From Kocuria atrinae C3-8 (GTDB lineage Bacteria; Actinomycetota; Actinomycetes; Actinomycetales; Micrococcaceae): 32,126 nucleotides of DNA. The notes beneath the pieces were generated by a model. It saw only the letters and a program-made list of their open reading frames with translations. It made no database searches and was not told the DNA's origin. The stretch is from positions 1 to 32,126 of the forward strand of contig NZ_AJXN01000138.1 of NCBI RefSeq assembly GCF_000286355.1, read 5' to 3'. Below, in pieces: positions 1-8,735 of this stretch. Within the stretch, counting starts at the first letter, position 1. Every line of letters starts with the position of its first letter. A program made the position numbers and the translations under genes.

Positions 1-30
1 TGTCAAGCCCCGAGTTTTGTAGAGGGATTT

Positions 31-931
<901 letters not shown>

Positions 932-935
<4 letters not shown>

Positions 936-1258
936 CGCGAGGGGCGGTCGAGCTCCGCCGCGAAGAAAGCCGAGGCTTGCCGCAGGATCGTGTTCGCACG
1001 CCTGAGCTCGCGGTTCTCCCGTTCAAGCTCCGCCATCCGAGCCGCGTCTTCCGACGTAGTACCCGGCCTGAGGCCTTCATCAACCTCGGCCTTCTTCACC
1101 CAGGTACGCAGCGCTTCGGGGTGGACACCGAGTTGCTCGCCGATCCGATTGAACGCGCCCCTGCGAGCTTCGGGATCTTTGCGCGCATCGATCGCCATCC
1201 TCGTGGCTCGCTCGCGTAGCTCGTCGGGGTACTTTCGTGGTGCGACCATGCCGCCCAT
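932..1258 (-). CDS. IS3-family transposase OrfA (helix-turn-helix)
   Basis: This 108-residue protein is the DNA-binding OrfA of an IS3 element. Residues about 5-60 form the HTH_Tnp_1 fold (RKYPDELRERATRMAID through LGVHPEALRTWVKKAEVD), followed by a leucine-zipper-like helix (ARMAELERENRELRRANTILRQ) and the typical end ASAFFAAELDRPSR. Length and ending match the family. It overlaps the start of the orfB frame, which lies at -1, so an OrfAB transposase can be produced by frameshifting while OrfA alone usually represses. A second start, MVAPRKYPDEL at 1249, is equally plausible. It lies just inside the terminal inverted repeat, as usual for orfA. Confidence 0.88.
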
Positions 1259-1301
1259 CCTTCCGGGTTATCGATGTCTCCATTAAACCCGGGGCGATTC
1301 A

Positions 1302-1409
1302 TGGTGTGGCCATCTGTTCATAACCGGTGGCATATCCCAGTCCCGCAGCCAGCATGCCAAGGGAAACGGCTGTAGCCGGGAGTGTCTTAGTCATTGTCTT
1401 CGTCTTCAT
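1302..1409 (-). pseudogene. N-terminal fragment of a small secreted/membrane peptide, cut by the IS
   Basis: A short reading frame starts at ATG 1409-1407 with a good ribosome-binding site (AAAGGA, six bases upstream). It encodes about 36 residues: a lysine/threonine-rich start (MKTKTMTKTLPATAVS) followed by a hydrophobic stretch (LGMLAAGLGYATGY) resembling a signal peptide or single membrane anchor. The frame ends at a TGA formed by the first bases of the IS (1301-1299), so the rest of the gene was displaced beyond the element and outside the window. Its family cannot be recognised from the remaining part. It lies downstream of, and on the same strand as, the two-component system. Confidence 0.55.
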
Positions 1410-1688
1410 CACATGTCCTTTCGAGATTGTGATTGAAAGCACTCCCTACTATGCCTGGGTGCTTTGTATATGGCTAGAGATGAAGGATGACCTTGGGATC
1501 TGCTCCTGAATGTTAATTGAGTGGGCTTGTCAATCTTCGAAAGAAAGGTTATGACTGCCGCTTACTCTGAATTTTGCATTCGTGGTTTGGCCTGACGGTG
1601 TGAATTTTGAGGAATTTGAACAAGGGTCGTTTATTTGCATATTGCCAAGTTGACTGGCACCGTTTTTGATTCTTATGACCAAAATTGC
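1410..1688. other. AT-rich intergenic spacer
   Basis: This 279-base stretch between the interrupted small gene and the response regulator is visibly richer in A+T than the rest of the window. I see no convincing gene. On the minus strand a perfect TTGACA occurs at 1533-1528 and a TATACA-like box closer to the small gene, but the two are not at promoter spacing. A weak TGCCA/TGGCA inverted repeat near 1643-1659 could belong to the 3' end of the response-regulator transcript. The composition suggests the small gene and its leader are a foreign or fast-evolving patch. Confidence 0.4.
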
Positions 1689-2303
1689 TCAGATCCAGCC
1701 CTCTTCCCATGCCTTCTGCGCGGCCTGCTGGCGGCTGCTGACTCCCAGCTTGGCAATGGCGGAGGAAACGTAGTTCCTGACGGTCCCGGCAGCGAGGTGG
1801 AGTTCGTCGGCGGTCTGTGCGAGAGTTTCATGTTCCGTGGTTGCACGTAGTACGTCGAGCTCACGCTCGGACAACGGACAGTCCGTGCCAGTGAGGGCGC
1901 TGGCCGCTATCTCCGGGTCCACGTACCGCGCTCCGCCGGCCACCGTGCGAATGACTTCAGCGAGCTTTTCTGAGGGCGTGGACTTGGGTACGAAGCCCTT
2001 GACGCCGGCGGCTAGGGCCCGTCTCAGGACGCCCGGACGAGCATGACGGGTCACCATCACGATGTGTGTATCGATCTCCCGGAGGATGTTGGACGCTGTG
2101 TCGACACCGTCGGTGGGAGGCATTTCAAGGTCCAATACACACACGCTGGGGCGGTGTTCCTGCGCGGCAGCGAGGGCATCAGTACCGTTGTCGACCTCGG
2201 CGACGACATCGAAATCATCCTCGAGATCCAGAAGCGCAGCCAGGGCACCGCGGATCAGGTGCTCGTCGTCGGCAAGCACGATGGAAATGGGGGAGTTGTT
2301 CAC
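1689..2303 (-). CDS. NarL/LuxR-family response regulator, DesR-like
   Basis: A 204-residue cytoplasmic transcription regulator. The receiver domain spans residues about 6-120, with the acidic pair D12/D13, phospho-acceptor D58 (CVLDLEMP), T85 and K107 (VPKS). The LuxR-type helix-turn-helix lies at about 140-200 (CPLSERELDVLRAT through LAAGTVRNYVSSAIAKLGV). The GTG start at 2303 overlaps the kinase stop as GTGA, so the two are translationally coupled. It should be phosphorylated by the adjacent DesK-type kinase and bind paired sites; the palindrome at 3640-3655, upstream of the kinase and the divergent membrane protein, is the obvious candidate. DesR relatives often respond to membrane state, but the signal is unknown here. 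Confidence 0.9.
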   Translation of the reverse strand: MNNSPISIVLADDEHLIRGALAALLDLEDDFDVVAEVDNGTDALAAAQEHRPSVCVLDLEMPPTDGVDTASNILREIDTHIVMVTRHARPGVLRRALAAGVKGFVPKSTPSEKLAEVIRTVAGGARYVDPEIAASALTGTDCPLSERELDVLRATTEHETLAQTADELHLAAGTVRNYVSSAIAKLGVSSRQQAAQKAWEEGWI

Positions 2304-3609
2304 TGTGAGTCGTCCTTGTCGTGTGCGGCTGAGGAGTCCATAGATCTGGGCACCGAGACCCTGAGGAGAAATTCGTTCTCTGGAGTGATCTCGGTAGCGA
2401 GCTGTCCTCCAAGGTCCGCGAGGCGGCGTCTGAGTCCATCGAGGCCGGAGCCGCCTCGGAGATCAGCTGAAGGCTGCGTCGCGGAGGCGGGAGCGCCGTC
2501 GTTGCGAATTCTGAGTTCCACAGCAGATGTGGCGCCAGCGGAGGAGGAGTCTTGGAGGGAGAGGTCGAAGTCAGCGGTGCTCGCGTGGGAATGCCGCAGG
2601 ATGTTGGTGGTCGCCTCGCGGACCGTGAGTCCCAGGACTGATCCGAGTTCCGCGGACTCCGACTGTTGGGACCACGTGGCGATCAGTGCCGGCACGTTGA
2701 CGTTCGTCGTGACGCCCGCGGACTCCAACACGGCAGAGGCGTTATTCAGCTCCTGGGTGAGTGTGGTCTTCCTGTACCCCTGGACCAGGGCGCGGGTCTC
2801 CTGCAAGGCGGTCTGAGCGGCGTCGTGAGCTTCGAGAATGTGTGGTGCGGCGGCTTCCGGTCGGTCTTTGGCGAGCAAGCGGGACGCGAGATCTGTCTTC
2901 AGGCTGATCACCTGGAGATGGTGGCCCTGAACGTCGTGGAGATCGGCCGCGAAGCGCAATCGTTCGTTGGTGATGGCCAGTTCTGCCGCCTGTTGGCGGG
3001 TGGTATCGAGTTCGACCATGACCGCCCAAACCCACAAGGATGTCGGCGCACCGATGACAGCGAAGAACGATACCCAGGTGACCCAGACCAGTCCTTCCGT
3101 GTCAGCGGGCTGCCCGTTGATGAGAGTTGCCACGTACAGGTGAATGGCGGGGAGGAACATCGAGATCATGATGAGCCACCATCGACCTTGTTCAGGGACA
3201 GCGCAGATGTGGCCAGGACGAATGCGACCGGTAAGGCGCCGACTCCAAACGCGGGAGCAGCCCACAAACTGATCAGCGCTGTGGCGACCCCAAGAATGCA
3301 GGCGATGGCCATGGGCCGAGTTCGGAGCGTTCTGCTATTGACCCCTCGACGGACCCTGTAGATGGCTGCCGCCCAAGGCAACAGGGCGAGCGCACCCAGT
3401 ACTGCCGCCACCACCGCGATGGGTTGCGGATCGCTCACGAGCCGCACAGCGATGCCTAGGCCGTAAACGAAAAACGCCAGAAACATGAGCGACAGATACG
3501 TGCTCCACCACACCATGGCCATGTCGCGGCGCTGGTGCATTGACGCCGCTGTCGAGCTACTGGGCGTCGTGTCATGGGCTGCCGTTGATCGGTCCGTGGA
3601 AAGGGCCAT
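2300..3609 (-). CDS. DesK-type sensor histidine kinase (one frame break)
   Basis: Restored, this is a protein of about 436 residues. The N-terminal half holds about six hydrophobic membrane segments, for example YLSLMFLAFFVYGLGIAV, PIAVVAAVLGALALLPWA and WWLIMISMFLPAIHLYVAT. It is followed by a HisKA_3 dimerisation helix with the phospho-acceptor His in AADLHDVQGHHLQVI, and an ATPase domain with an N-box (REATTNILRHSHA) and G-box (GSGLDGLRRRLADLGG). The ATG at 3609 follows an AGGGTG-type site. The frame breaks at about 3190-3196, where SALSL must continue into EQGRWWLIM one frame over, consistent with one missing base. The kinase controls the overlapping response regulator. The membrane-embedded sensor region without a periplasmic domain suggests envelope sensing (inference). 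Confidence 0.85.
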
Positions 3610-3639
3610 AGAAACACCCTAAGCGCTGTTCACCCCGGA

Positions 3640-3655
3640 TATGACAGCTGTCATA
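3640..3655. promoter_or_regulatory. Perfect 16-bp palindrome, candidate operator of the DesR-like regulator
   Basis: The sequence TATGACAGCTGTCATA reads identically on both strands. It lies 31 bases from the kinase start on one side and about 130 bases from the small membrane-protein start on the other. Two further TGACA half-sites follow nearby (GATGACACC and CGTGACAGG). LuxR-type regulators of the NarL/DesR class bind dyads of this size. Binding by the neighbouring regulator is inferred from position and symmetry only. Confidence 0.45.
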
Positions 3656-3783
3656 GGGGTTTGATGACACCGCACGCCCAACTCGTGACAGGGCGACACT
3701 AACGGCGTGGACCGGATCCCGGAAGAGTGGAACTCAACAAGCCAACCGGAACTCGCCGGTTCACAGATCGAAAGGACAGACCA

Positions 3784-4263
3784 ATGCTCGACTGGTTGCA
3801 GACCTCCGTAGAAGCCACCGGACCCATGGCACAGGCATTCTTCCTGATGCTCGGCGGGGCCATCCCGTTCATCGAGTCCTATGGATCATCATTCCTGGGC
3901 GTCGTAGTAGGTGTGCCCCTGTACATCTCCGTTCCGGCCGCGGTCCTGGGCAACATCATCTCAATGCTCGTCCTGGTCCTCGGCGCTGAAAAGCTCCACA
4001 AGCTGTTCCGTAAGAACAAGCCGGCTGCGGAGCCCAGCAAGCGGAAGCAGAAGTTCTACCGCTTGTTCGAGAAGTACGGCGTGGCCGGTGTTTCGTTGAT
4101 CGGCCAGTGGTTCCTGCCGAGCCAGATCACCTCGTCCATGATGGCGGGAGCAGGCGTGGCCAAGGGCAAGATCATCTTCTGGCAGGTCATCGCCATCGCC
4201 CTGTGGGGCGTGGTGTTCGCGGGATTCGCCACGGCGGGCATCAACATCATCGGCGTTGCCTGA
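3784..4263 (+). CDS. Small multidrug-export-like membrane protein
   Basis: A protein of about 159 residues, probably integral to the cytoplasmic membrane. The GG(A)IPFIESYGSSFLG motif, the hydrophobic stretch LYISVPAAVLGNIISMLVLVL, a basic loop (KLFRKNKPAAEPSKRKQKF) and the C-terminal QWFLPSQITSSMMAGAGVAKGKI followed by a last hydrophobic helix match the Sm_multidrug_ex family, annotated as small multidrug efflux although transport is weakly established. I chose ATG 3784 because AAAGGA sits seven bases upstream; the longer in-frame start at 3727 has no site and adds a polar unlike-family tail. It is divergent from the two-component system and shares its regulatory region, so it is the likeliest target gene. 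A strong terminator follows. Confidence 0.7.
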   Translation: MLDWLQTSVEATGPMAQAFFLMLGGAIPFIESYGSSFLGVVVGVPLYISVPAAVLGNIISMLVLVLGAEKLHKLFRKNKPAAEPSKRKQKFYRLFEKYGVAGVSLIGQWFLPSQITSSMMAGAGVAKGKIIFWQVIAIALWGVVFAGFATAGINIIGVA

Positions 4264-4302
4264 CCTGGCGCGGTTTGCGCGAACCGCCGCCCCAGAAAAC
4301 GA

Positions 4303-4331
4303 GGGACTCACCCCGACAAAGGGTGAGTCCC
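4303..4331. terminator. Rho-independent terminator between convergent genes
   Basis: An 11-bp perfect stem (4303-4313 with 4321-4331; GGGACTCACCC) surrounds a seven-base loop. It lies 40 bases after the membrane-protein stop and 20 bases before the stop of the convergent SRPBCC gene, so it probably serves both directions. The T tracts are short, as often in high-GC genomes. Confidence 0.75.
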
Positions 4332-4350
4332 TGTTCGTGTGCGCGGATAG

Positions 4351-4874
4351 TCAGTTCTTGTCGTTGATACCGGGCACCACGGCGCCGGTGGGCAAGCCCT
4401 TCTCCGCATACCCGCGGTACACCGGCTCCCAATCCAGGGGAGTGGTCATCGTGTCCCCGGTGAGTACGCTCTGCATCGCGTGCAGGCACACGTGCCAGCC
4501 AGCTGCATTGCGGGCCGCAGTGTTCTCGGCCTCCAGAAACTCGATGAACGTGAGCTTGCTGCCCTGTTCGCTGGGCTCGACCGTCATATCGACCTCGGAA
4601 TCACCCCATGTGAACGACCAATGGCGCTCCGGTTCCCAATTGGTCACGGTGCCGGTGCTGGATTCCATGTGCGGGTCACCGGTGAACACGATTCCGCCGC
4701 CTTGGTGCGCATTCAGTTGCACGCGTGAGGGGAACCAACGGCTCATGGCCGGTGCAGTGGCCACGGTGTCCACAGCTGTCCGGGTGCCACCGGGTACTCA
4801 CGTTCGAAGACGATGGCGGGGCGGTCATCAATGACCTCGTACGTGCCGTCGTGGTATTGCGGGGCGCTGTTCAT
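4351..4874 (-). CDS. SRPBCC/AHSA1-family protein (frame break)
   Basis: Restored length is about 174 residues. The family is recognised from the START-like/Aha1 C-terminal pattern: FEREYPVAP near the start, then AMSRWFPSR, GGGIVFTGDPH, VTNWEPERHWSFTWGD, SKLTFIEF and a C-terminal helix with NAAGWHVCLHAMQSVL. Such proteins form a small helix-grip cavity that binds hydrophobic ligands or clients; the ligand is not predictable. The start is ATG 4874 or the adjacent GTG 4877, with AAGGAG upstream. The frame changes near 4768-4780, between PGQLWT and AVDTVATAPAMSRWF, a region that may have lost more than one base. It may be a real pseudogene, but the same kind of break occurs across the window. Confidence 0.7.
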
Positions 4875-4984
4875 CACGGGTACGGACTCCTTGGTCGGGG
4901 CCTCGGGCTCGGCGCGGCTGAGCGCGCCATGATGCACCCATTCAATCCCGCGGCGGGGCTTCCCACAACTACCGACCTAATTAA

Positions 4985-5028
4985 CGCCGACGGCGCGGGC
5001 GAGGAAAACTCGCGCGGCGCCGTCGGCG
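4985..5028 (-). terminator. Terminator of the DAACS symporter gene
   Basis: A long hairpin pairs CGCCGACGGCGC (4985-4996) with its complement (5017-5028), with extra imperfect pairing of the inner CGAG/CTCG segments around a short A-rich loop. On the minus strand it follows the symporter stop by about 25 bases and is followed by TTAATTA, fitting a rho-independent terminator. Confidence 0.7.
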
Positions 5029-5052
5029 ATCGGTCTGGGGAGCAAGAACCCG

Positions 5053-6267
5053 TCACGCCGAGACGGGGGAGTCCTCCGGGGCCTTCAGGTCATGGCGGCG
5101 ATTCTTGAGGATGCGATCCATGATCGTCGCGATGGCGCCGTCACCGGTCACGTTGCATGCGGTGCCGAACGAGTCGATGGCGATGTAGGTCGCGATCATC
5201 AGACCAACGGCCGTCTCGTCGAAACCGAGCACAGACTGCAGGATGCCGACCGCAGCCATGATGGCGCCGCCGGGAACGCCGGGGGCGGCCACCATGGTGA
5301 CGCCCAGCAGGAAAATGAAGCCCACGTACTGCCACGAGTTGATGGGCATGCCCGTGATCGTCATGATCGCCAGGGAGAACAGGACGATCTTCATGGTGGA
5401 TCCGGACAAGTGGATCGTGGCGCACAAGGGAATGGTGAAGCCTGCCACGCGGTCGTCAACGCCATTGCGTGCTGCGGACTTGAGCGTCACCGGAATGGTT
5501 GCCGCCGAGGAGGACGTGCCCAGCGCGGTGGCGTAAGCGGGGAGCATGTTCTTGAGCAGTACGAAGGGATTGCGCTTGGCGACGATTCCAGCAACCACGT
5601 ACTGGATGACCAGGATGACCACGGTCATGATGAACGCCAGAATCACGATGCGGAAGAACGTGGAAATGATGGTGGTGATCTGCCCGTTCATGGTGATGCT
5701 CATGAACATGCCAAAGATATAGATGGGCAGCAGCGGAATGATGACCTTTTCCACGATCATCATGATGATGATGCGCAACTCATCGAAGCCCTTGTGGAGC
5801 GAGTTGCCCTTGATCATGGTGATGCCCACGCCCAGGCAGAAGGACAGTACCAGTGCGGTCATGACATCGAACACGGGCGGCATGGTGATTTCGAAGAACC
5901 CGGACAGCGCGTGGTCCTCAGGGTTTTCCAGTGAGCCCACCGAGCCGCGGTCGCCCAATAGCCACGGGTAGCTCGCCTTGGCCACGAGGAACGCCAAGAG
6001 GCCTGCGAAGACCGTGGATCCGTAGGCAATGCCCGCGGTGACGGCCAGCCACTTGCCCGCGCCACGCCCGAGGTCGGCGATGGCCGGGGTTACCAGCGCC
6101 ACGATCAACACGGGGATCAGGAACCCCAAGAACTGGCTGAAGATGCCGTTGAAGGTCAGGAAAACGCGTGCGACGGCTTCGGGGAAGAACATTCCGCATA
6201 CGATGCCCAGCACGATGGCCACCAGTACCCGCAGCAGCAGGTTTTTGGACAGGGAACGAAGACTCAT
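5053..6267 (-). CDS. DAACS-family dicarboxylate/amino acid:cation symporter
   Basis: An intact 404-residue membrane transporter. It begins with NLLLRVLVAIVLGIVCGMFFP, a typical first helix of the glutamate/dicarboxylate symporter family. It has about eight hydrophobic helices, the serine-rich hairpin GTSSSAATIP, the PGVPGGAIMAA segment and the C-terminal SFGTACNVTGDGAIATIMDRI, matching the re-entrant loops that bind substrate and cation. It should import acidic amino acids or C4-dicarboxylates with Na+ or H+. The helix-7 region reads LSGSTMKIV where DctA has NLDGTAIYL, so the substrate probably differs from that of the DctA at 27864. The ATG 6267 site is weak (GAGA). It has its own terminator and no obvious partner, so it is likely monocistronic. 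Confidence 0.88.
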   Translation of the reverse strand: MSLRSLSKNLLLRVLVAIVLGIVCGMFFPEAVARVFLTFNGIFSQFLGFLIPVLIVALVTPAIADLGRGAGKWLAVTAGIAYGSTVFAGLLAFLVAKASYPWLLGDRGSVGSLENPEDHALSGFFEITMPPVFDVMTALVLSFCLGVGITMIKGNSLHKGFDELRIIIMMIVEKVIIPLLPIYIFGMFMSITMNGQITTIISTFFRIVILAFIMTVVILVIQYVVAGIVAKRNPFVLLKNMLPAYATALGTSSSAATIPVTLKSAARNGVDDRVAGFTIPLCATIHLSGSTMKIVLFSLAIMTITGMPINSWQYVGFIFLLGVTMVAAPGVPGGAIMAAVGILQSVLGFDETAVGLMIATYIAIDSFGTACNVTGDGAIATIMDRILKNRRHDLKAPEDSPVSA

Positions 6268-6392
6268 GGTTCAAGATCTCTCGGGACAAGGAGGGGTATT
6301 GGTTCAACGACACGTTCTCACGATTGTGGCCGTGCCGATGTCGCTGACACCGTCCGTTTCGAACGGCGGTGACCAAGCTGACCCACGGTTGA

Positions 6393-6413
6393 GGGGACGC
6401 CGACCGCGTCCCC
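6393..6413. promoter_or_regulatory. Inverted repeat upstream of the TPR-type gene, with a -10-like box
   Basis: GGGGACGC (6393-6400) pairs perfectly with 6406-6413 around a five-base loop and is followed by TTTG. Directly downstream is TAGAAT at 6418-6423, a good -10 hexamer for the plus-strand gene, but no good -35 is seen and the repeat occupies that region. It could be an operator, or the leftover terminator of a plus-strand gene that once stood here. Confidence 0.35.
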
Positions 6414-6494
6414 TTTGTAGAATGCAATGAACACTACCGCGACACCTCTTGTCGCTTCCACGCTTTTGGCCTTCGGGCCCACAAGGAGATCCCT

Positions 6495-8735
6495 TTGACC
6501 GATTCCGAACAGTACGGTTCCCGCGACAATTCCGAGCGTTCCGGCGGAGACCGACGCCGCGGCTCGGGCGGGCCCGGCGGCTGGAACAACCGCGGAGATC
6601 GGGATCGCTCCTGGCAGGACCGCGGCGACTCGAGGGATCGTCGGGACGACCGTCGTTCTTTCGATGGCCGCAGGGAGGATCGGGGCGGCGATCGTCGAGA
6701 CTTCCGCCGTGATGACCGTGGCGGGGAACGTAGGGATGATCGACGCCGGGACGGCCAGGGTGGCGAAGACCGCCGTGGACCTCGACGCTGGGACGACCGC
6801 CCCCGCAACGACCGCTCGGATGCGCGGTCGGGTGATCGCAAGGGTCAGAGCCGACAGTTCGATCGGTTCCAGGATCGCAAGGACGGCCACCGTTCGGAGC
6901 GCCGCAGTGGTGACTGGGAGCGCAAGCGCGAAACCGGTAACCGGAGCCGCACCTGGGAGGACCGCGGGGGTTCACGTGACCGCCGTGATGACCGAGGCGG
7001 GGACCGCCGCGACGATCGCCGTTCCTTCGACGGTCGCCGCGATGACCGCGGTGGAGATCGCAGGGACTTCCGCCGTGAGGACCGTTCCAACGACCGCCGT
7101 GATGACCGCGGGGGCCGTTCCGATGGTCGACGCGCCGAGGGATACGGCGGAGGTGACCGTCGCGAGAACCGACGCTGGGATGATCGTCCCCGTAACGACC
7201 GCAACGACCGTCGGTCCTACGGAGACCGCACCGATGACCGGCGCAACGACCGTGGAGGCCGTTCGGACGACCGTCGTTCCTTCGATGGACGTCGTGATGA
7301 CCGTGGCGGGGATCGACGTGATGTCCGTCGTGATGACCGCGGTGGCCGTTCCGATGGACGCAAGGACTTCCGCGGCGATGACCGCCGTGACGACCGCCGT
7401 TCAAGTGAGGGACGTCGTGACGATCGCGGTGGGGATCGTCGTGACTTCCGTCGTGATGATCGTGGTGGCCGCCCAGACGGCCGCAAGGACTTCCGCCGTG
7501 ACGACCGTTCCGGTGGTCGGCGTGATGATCGGCGTCGCGACAACTTTGGTGGCGACGATCGCCGCAGGGACGCTGACCGCGAAGAGCGCATGACCCGACG
7601 GGATCTGAACGATCTGGACAAGCCCCGGTTCATTGCGCCGGACATCGACGAGGACGTCACGGGTCGCGAGGTCGACAAGCCTACGCGTCGTCAGCTCGAG
7701 GCACTCGAACCCCGCAACGCGGAGCGAGTTGCCCAGCACCTGGTCATGGCCGCGCGCTACCTGGAGGTGGATCCCGAGTTCGCGCTCGAGCACGCCAACG
7801 CCGCCGTGCGGAAGGCCGGCCGCATTGCGGTTGTCCGTGAAGCAACGGGTGTGGCTGCCTACGCCGCCGAGGATTATGCGCTGGCGCTCAAGGAACTTAG
7901 GACACATCGCCGTATTTCCGGCTCGGAAGAGCACCTGCCGCTCATCGTGGATTGCCAGCGCGCATTGGGTAAGGCCGAGAAGGCTCTCGAGGAAGCTCAG
8001 TCGAGCGCGGTCGAGAAGCTGGATGCTGCGGGCAAGGTGGAATTGGCCATCGTGGTCTCCGGAATCCATGCGGACGCCGGCGACAACCAGGCATCCCTGA
8101 AGGCCCTGCAGATCCCGCAGCTCGACAAGAACCGCGGTTTCTCCTACAGCCCGCGCCTGTTCCGCGCCTACGCAGAAGCATTGCGCGGTGTCGGCCGGGA
8201 CAAGGAGTCCTTGAGCTGGGAACGCCAGGCCATCGTGGCCGAGGCCGCACTCGGACTGGGACAGTTCTCCGAACCGGAGATCGTGGACCTCGGCGACGAC
8301 ATCGACCTGGACGCCGCCAAGGAGACCGTTCGCGAGGCCGGTGAGCGCCACAGCGAAAACGTCGACGCCACGGCCGAGACGCCTCACGAGTCTGCCAACG
8401 CGACCAACGCGACCAACTCGGGTGTTGGTAATGCCGAGGCGGACGACGACGCTCCGGCCACCAACGCTGTCGACAGCCAGGACGACGTCGCCGTCACCGA
8501 GGCATCTGCTCCCGTAGAGGCCGAGGCGTCCGCACCGTCTGCCCAGCGCACGGACGACGAGGCGGGCGACAACACCGACTCGGGCGTCGCCGCTCCTTCC
8601 GAGGCCGACGACGCCGCGGAACCTTCCGAGACAACGGCTCCCATGGAGCCGGGCGAGTCCCAGACCGTGGCCCCCGCGTCTGAATCCGGAGAGACCGCTG
8701 AGACCGGTGACGATTCCGAGAACCATGACCGATGA
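6495..8735 (+). CDS. TPR-like protein with a giant Arg/Asp/Gly repeat domain (Rv1691-type)
   Basis: An intact 746-residue protein with three parts. Residues 1-365 are low-complexity Arg, Asp and Gly, including four copies of a 27-residue unit starting DDRRS(F/S)(D/E)GRR at 51, 173, 258 and 299, and two copies of RRWDDRPRNDR near 97 and 226. Residues about 395-600 are helical and TPR-like (LEPRNAERVAQHLVMAARYLE; GVAAYAAEDYALALKEL) and correspond to the conserved actinobacterial protein. Residues about 600-746 are an acidic Ala/Glu/Asp/Thr tail. The TTG start at 6495 is set by AAGGAG six bases upstream. The gene lies directly upstream of the HAD phosphatase, overlapping by 11 bases. Homologues are sometimes called primosomal or TPR proteins; function is unknown. 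RG/RD-rich disorder suggests RNA binding or condensate behaviour (inference). Confidence 0.85.
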   Translation: MTDSEQYGSRDNSERSGGDRRRGSGGPGGWNNRGDRDRSWQDRGDSRDRRDDRRSFDGRREDRGGDRRDFRRDDRGGERRDDRRRDGQGGEDRRGPRRWDDRPRNDRSDARSGDRKGQSRQFDRFQDRKDGHRSERRSGDWERKRETGNRSRTWEDRGGSRDRRDDRGGDRRDDRRSFDGRRDDRGGDRRDFRREDRSNDRRDDRGGRSDGRRAEGYGGGDRRENRRWDDRPRNDRNDRRSYGDRTDDRRNDRGGRSDDRRSFDGRRDDRGGDRRDVRRDDRGGRSDGRKDFRGDDRRDDRRSSEGRRDDRGGDRRDFRRDDRGGRPDGRKDFRRDDRSGGRRDDRRRDNFGGDDRRRDADREERMTRRDLNDLDKPRFIAPDIDEDVTGREVDKPTRRQLEALEPRNAERVAQHLVMAARYLEVDPEFALEHANAAVRKAGRIAVVREATGVAAYAAEDYALALKELRTHRRISGSEEHLPLIVDCQRALGKAEKALEEAQSSAVEKLDAAGKVELAIVVSGIHADAGDNQASLKALQIPQLDKNRGFSYSPRLFRAYAEALRGVGRDKESLSWERQAIVAEAALGLGQFSEPEIVDLGDDIDLDAAKETVREAGERHSENVDATAETPHESANATNATNSGVGNAEADDDAPATNAVDSQDDVAVTEASAPVEAEASAPSAQRTDDEAGDNTDSGVAAPSEADDAAEPSETTAPMEPGESQTVAPASESGETAETGDDSENHDR
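6645..7575 (+). repeat. Degenerate tandem repeats encoding the RDDRGG-rich domain
   Basis: The DNA repeats short codons for Arg, Asp and Gly (GAT/GAC, CGT/CGC, GGT/GGC) in changing order, with the longer 27-codon unit recurring at codons 51, 173, 258 and 299. Because the third positions vary, the repeats are more similar as protein than as DNA, which suggests selection on the amino-acid pattern rather than recent slippage alone. The bias leaves several antisense frames open across this stretch. Confidence 0.75.

Noticed and set aside
1327-1509. Plus-strand 60-codon frame over the small exported-peptide region
   Set aside because: It has no ribosome-binding site, whereas the minus strand offers a good site and a signal-like peptide.
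1505-1533. Promoter for the small peptide gene using TTGACA at 1533-1528
   Set aside because: No acceptable -10 hexamer at 16-18 bases; the nearest TAACAT is only 12 bases away.
6304-7404. Long antisense open frames opposite the Arg/Asp-rich repeat
   Set aside because: They mirror the biased codons of the sense gene, have low-complexity translations with no family resemblance, and the sense gene has a ribosome-binding site and a conserved downstream domain.
6645-7575. CRISPR-like or satellite array
   Set aside because: Repeats are in frame, imperfect and variable in spacing, with no unique spacers; they encode one continuous protein.
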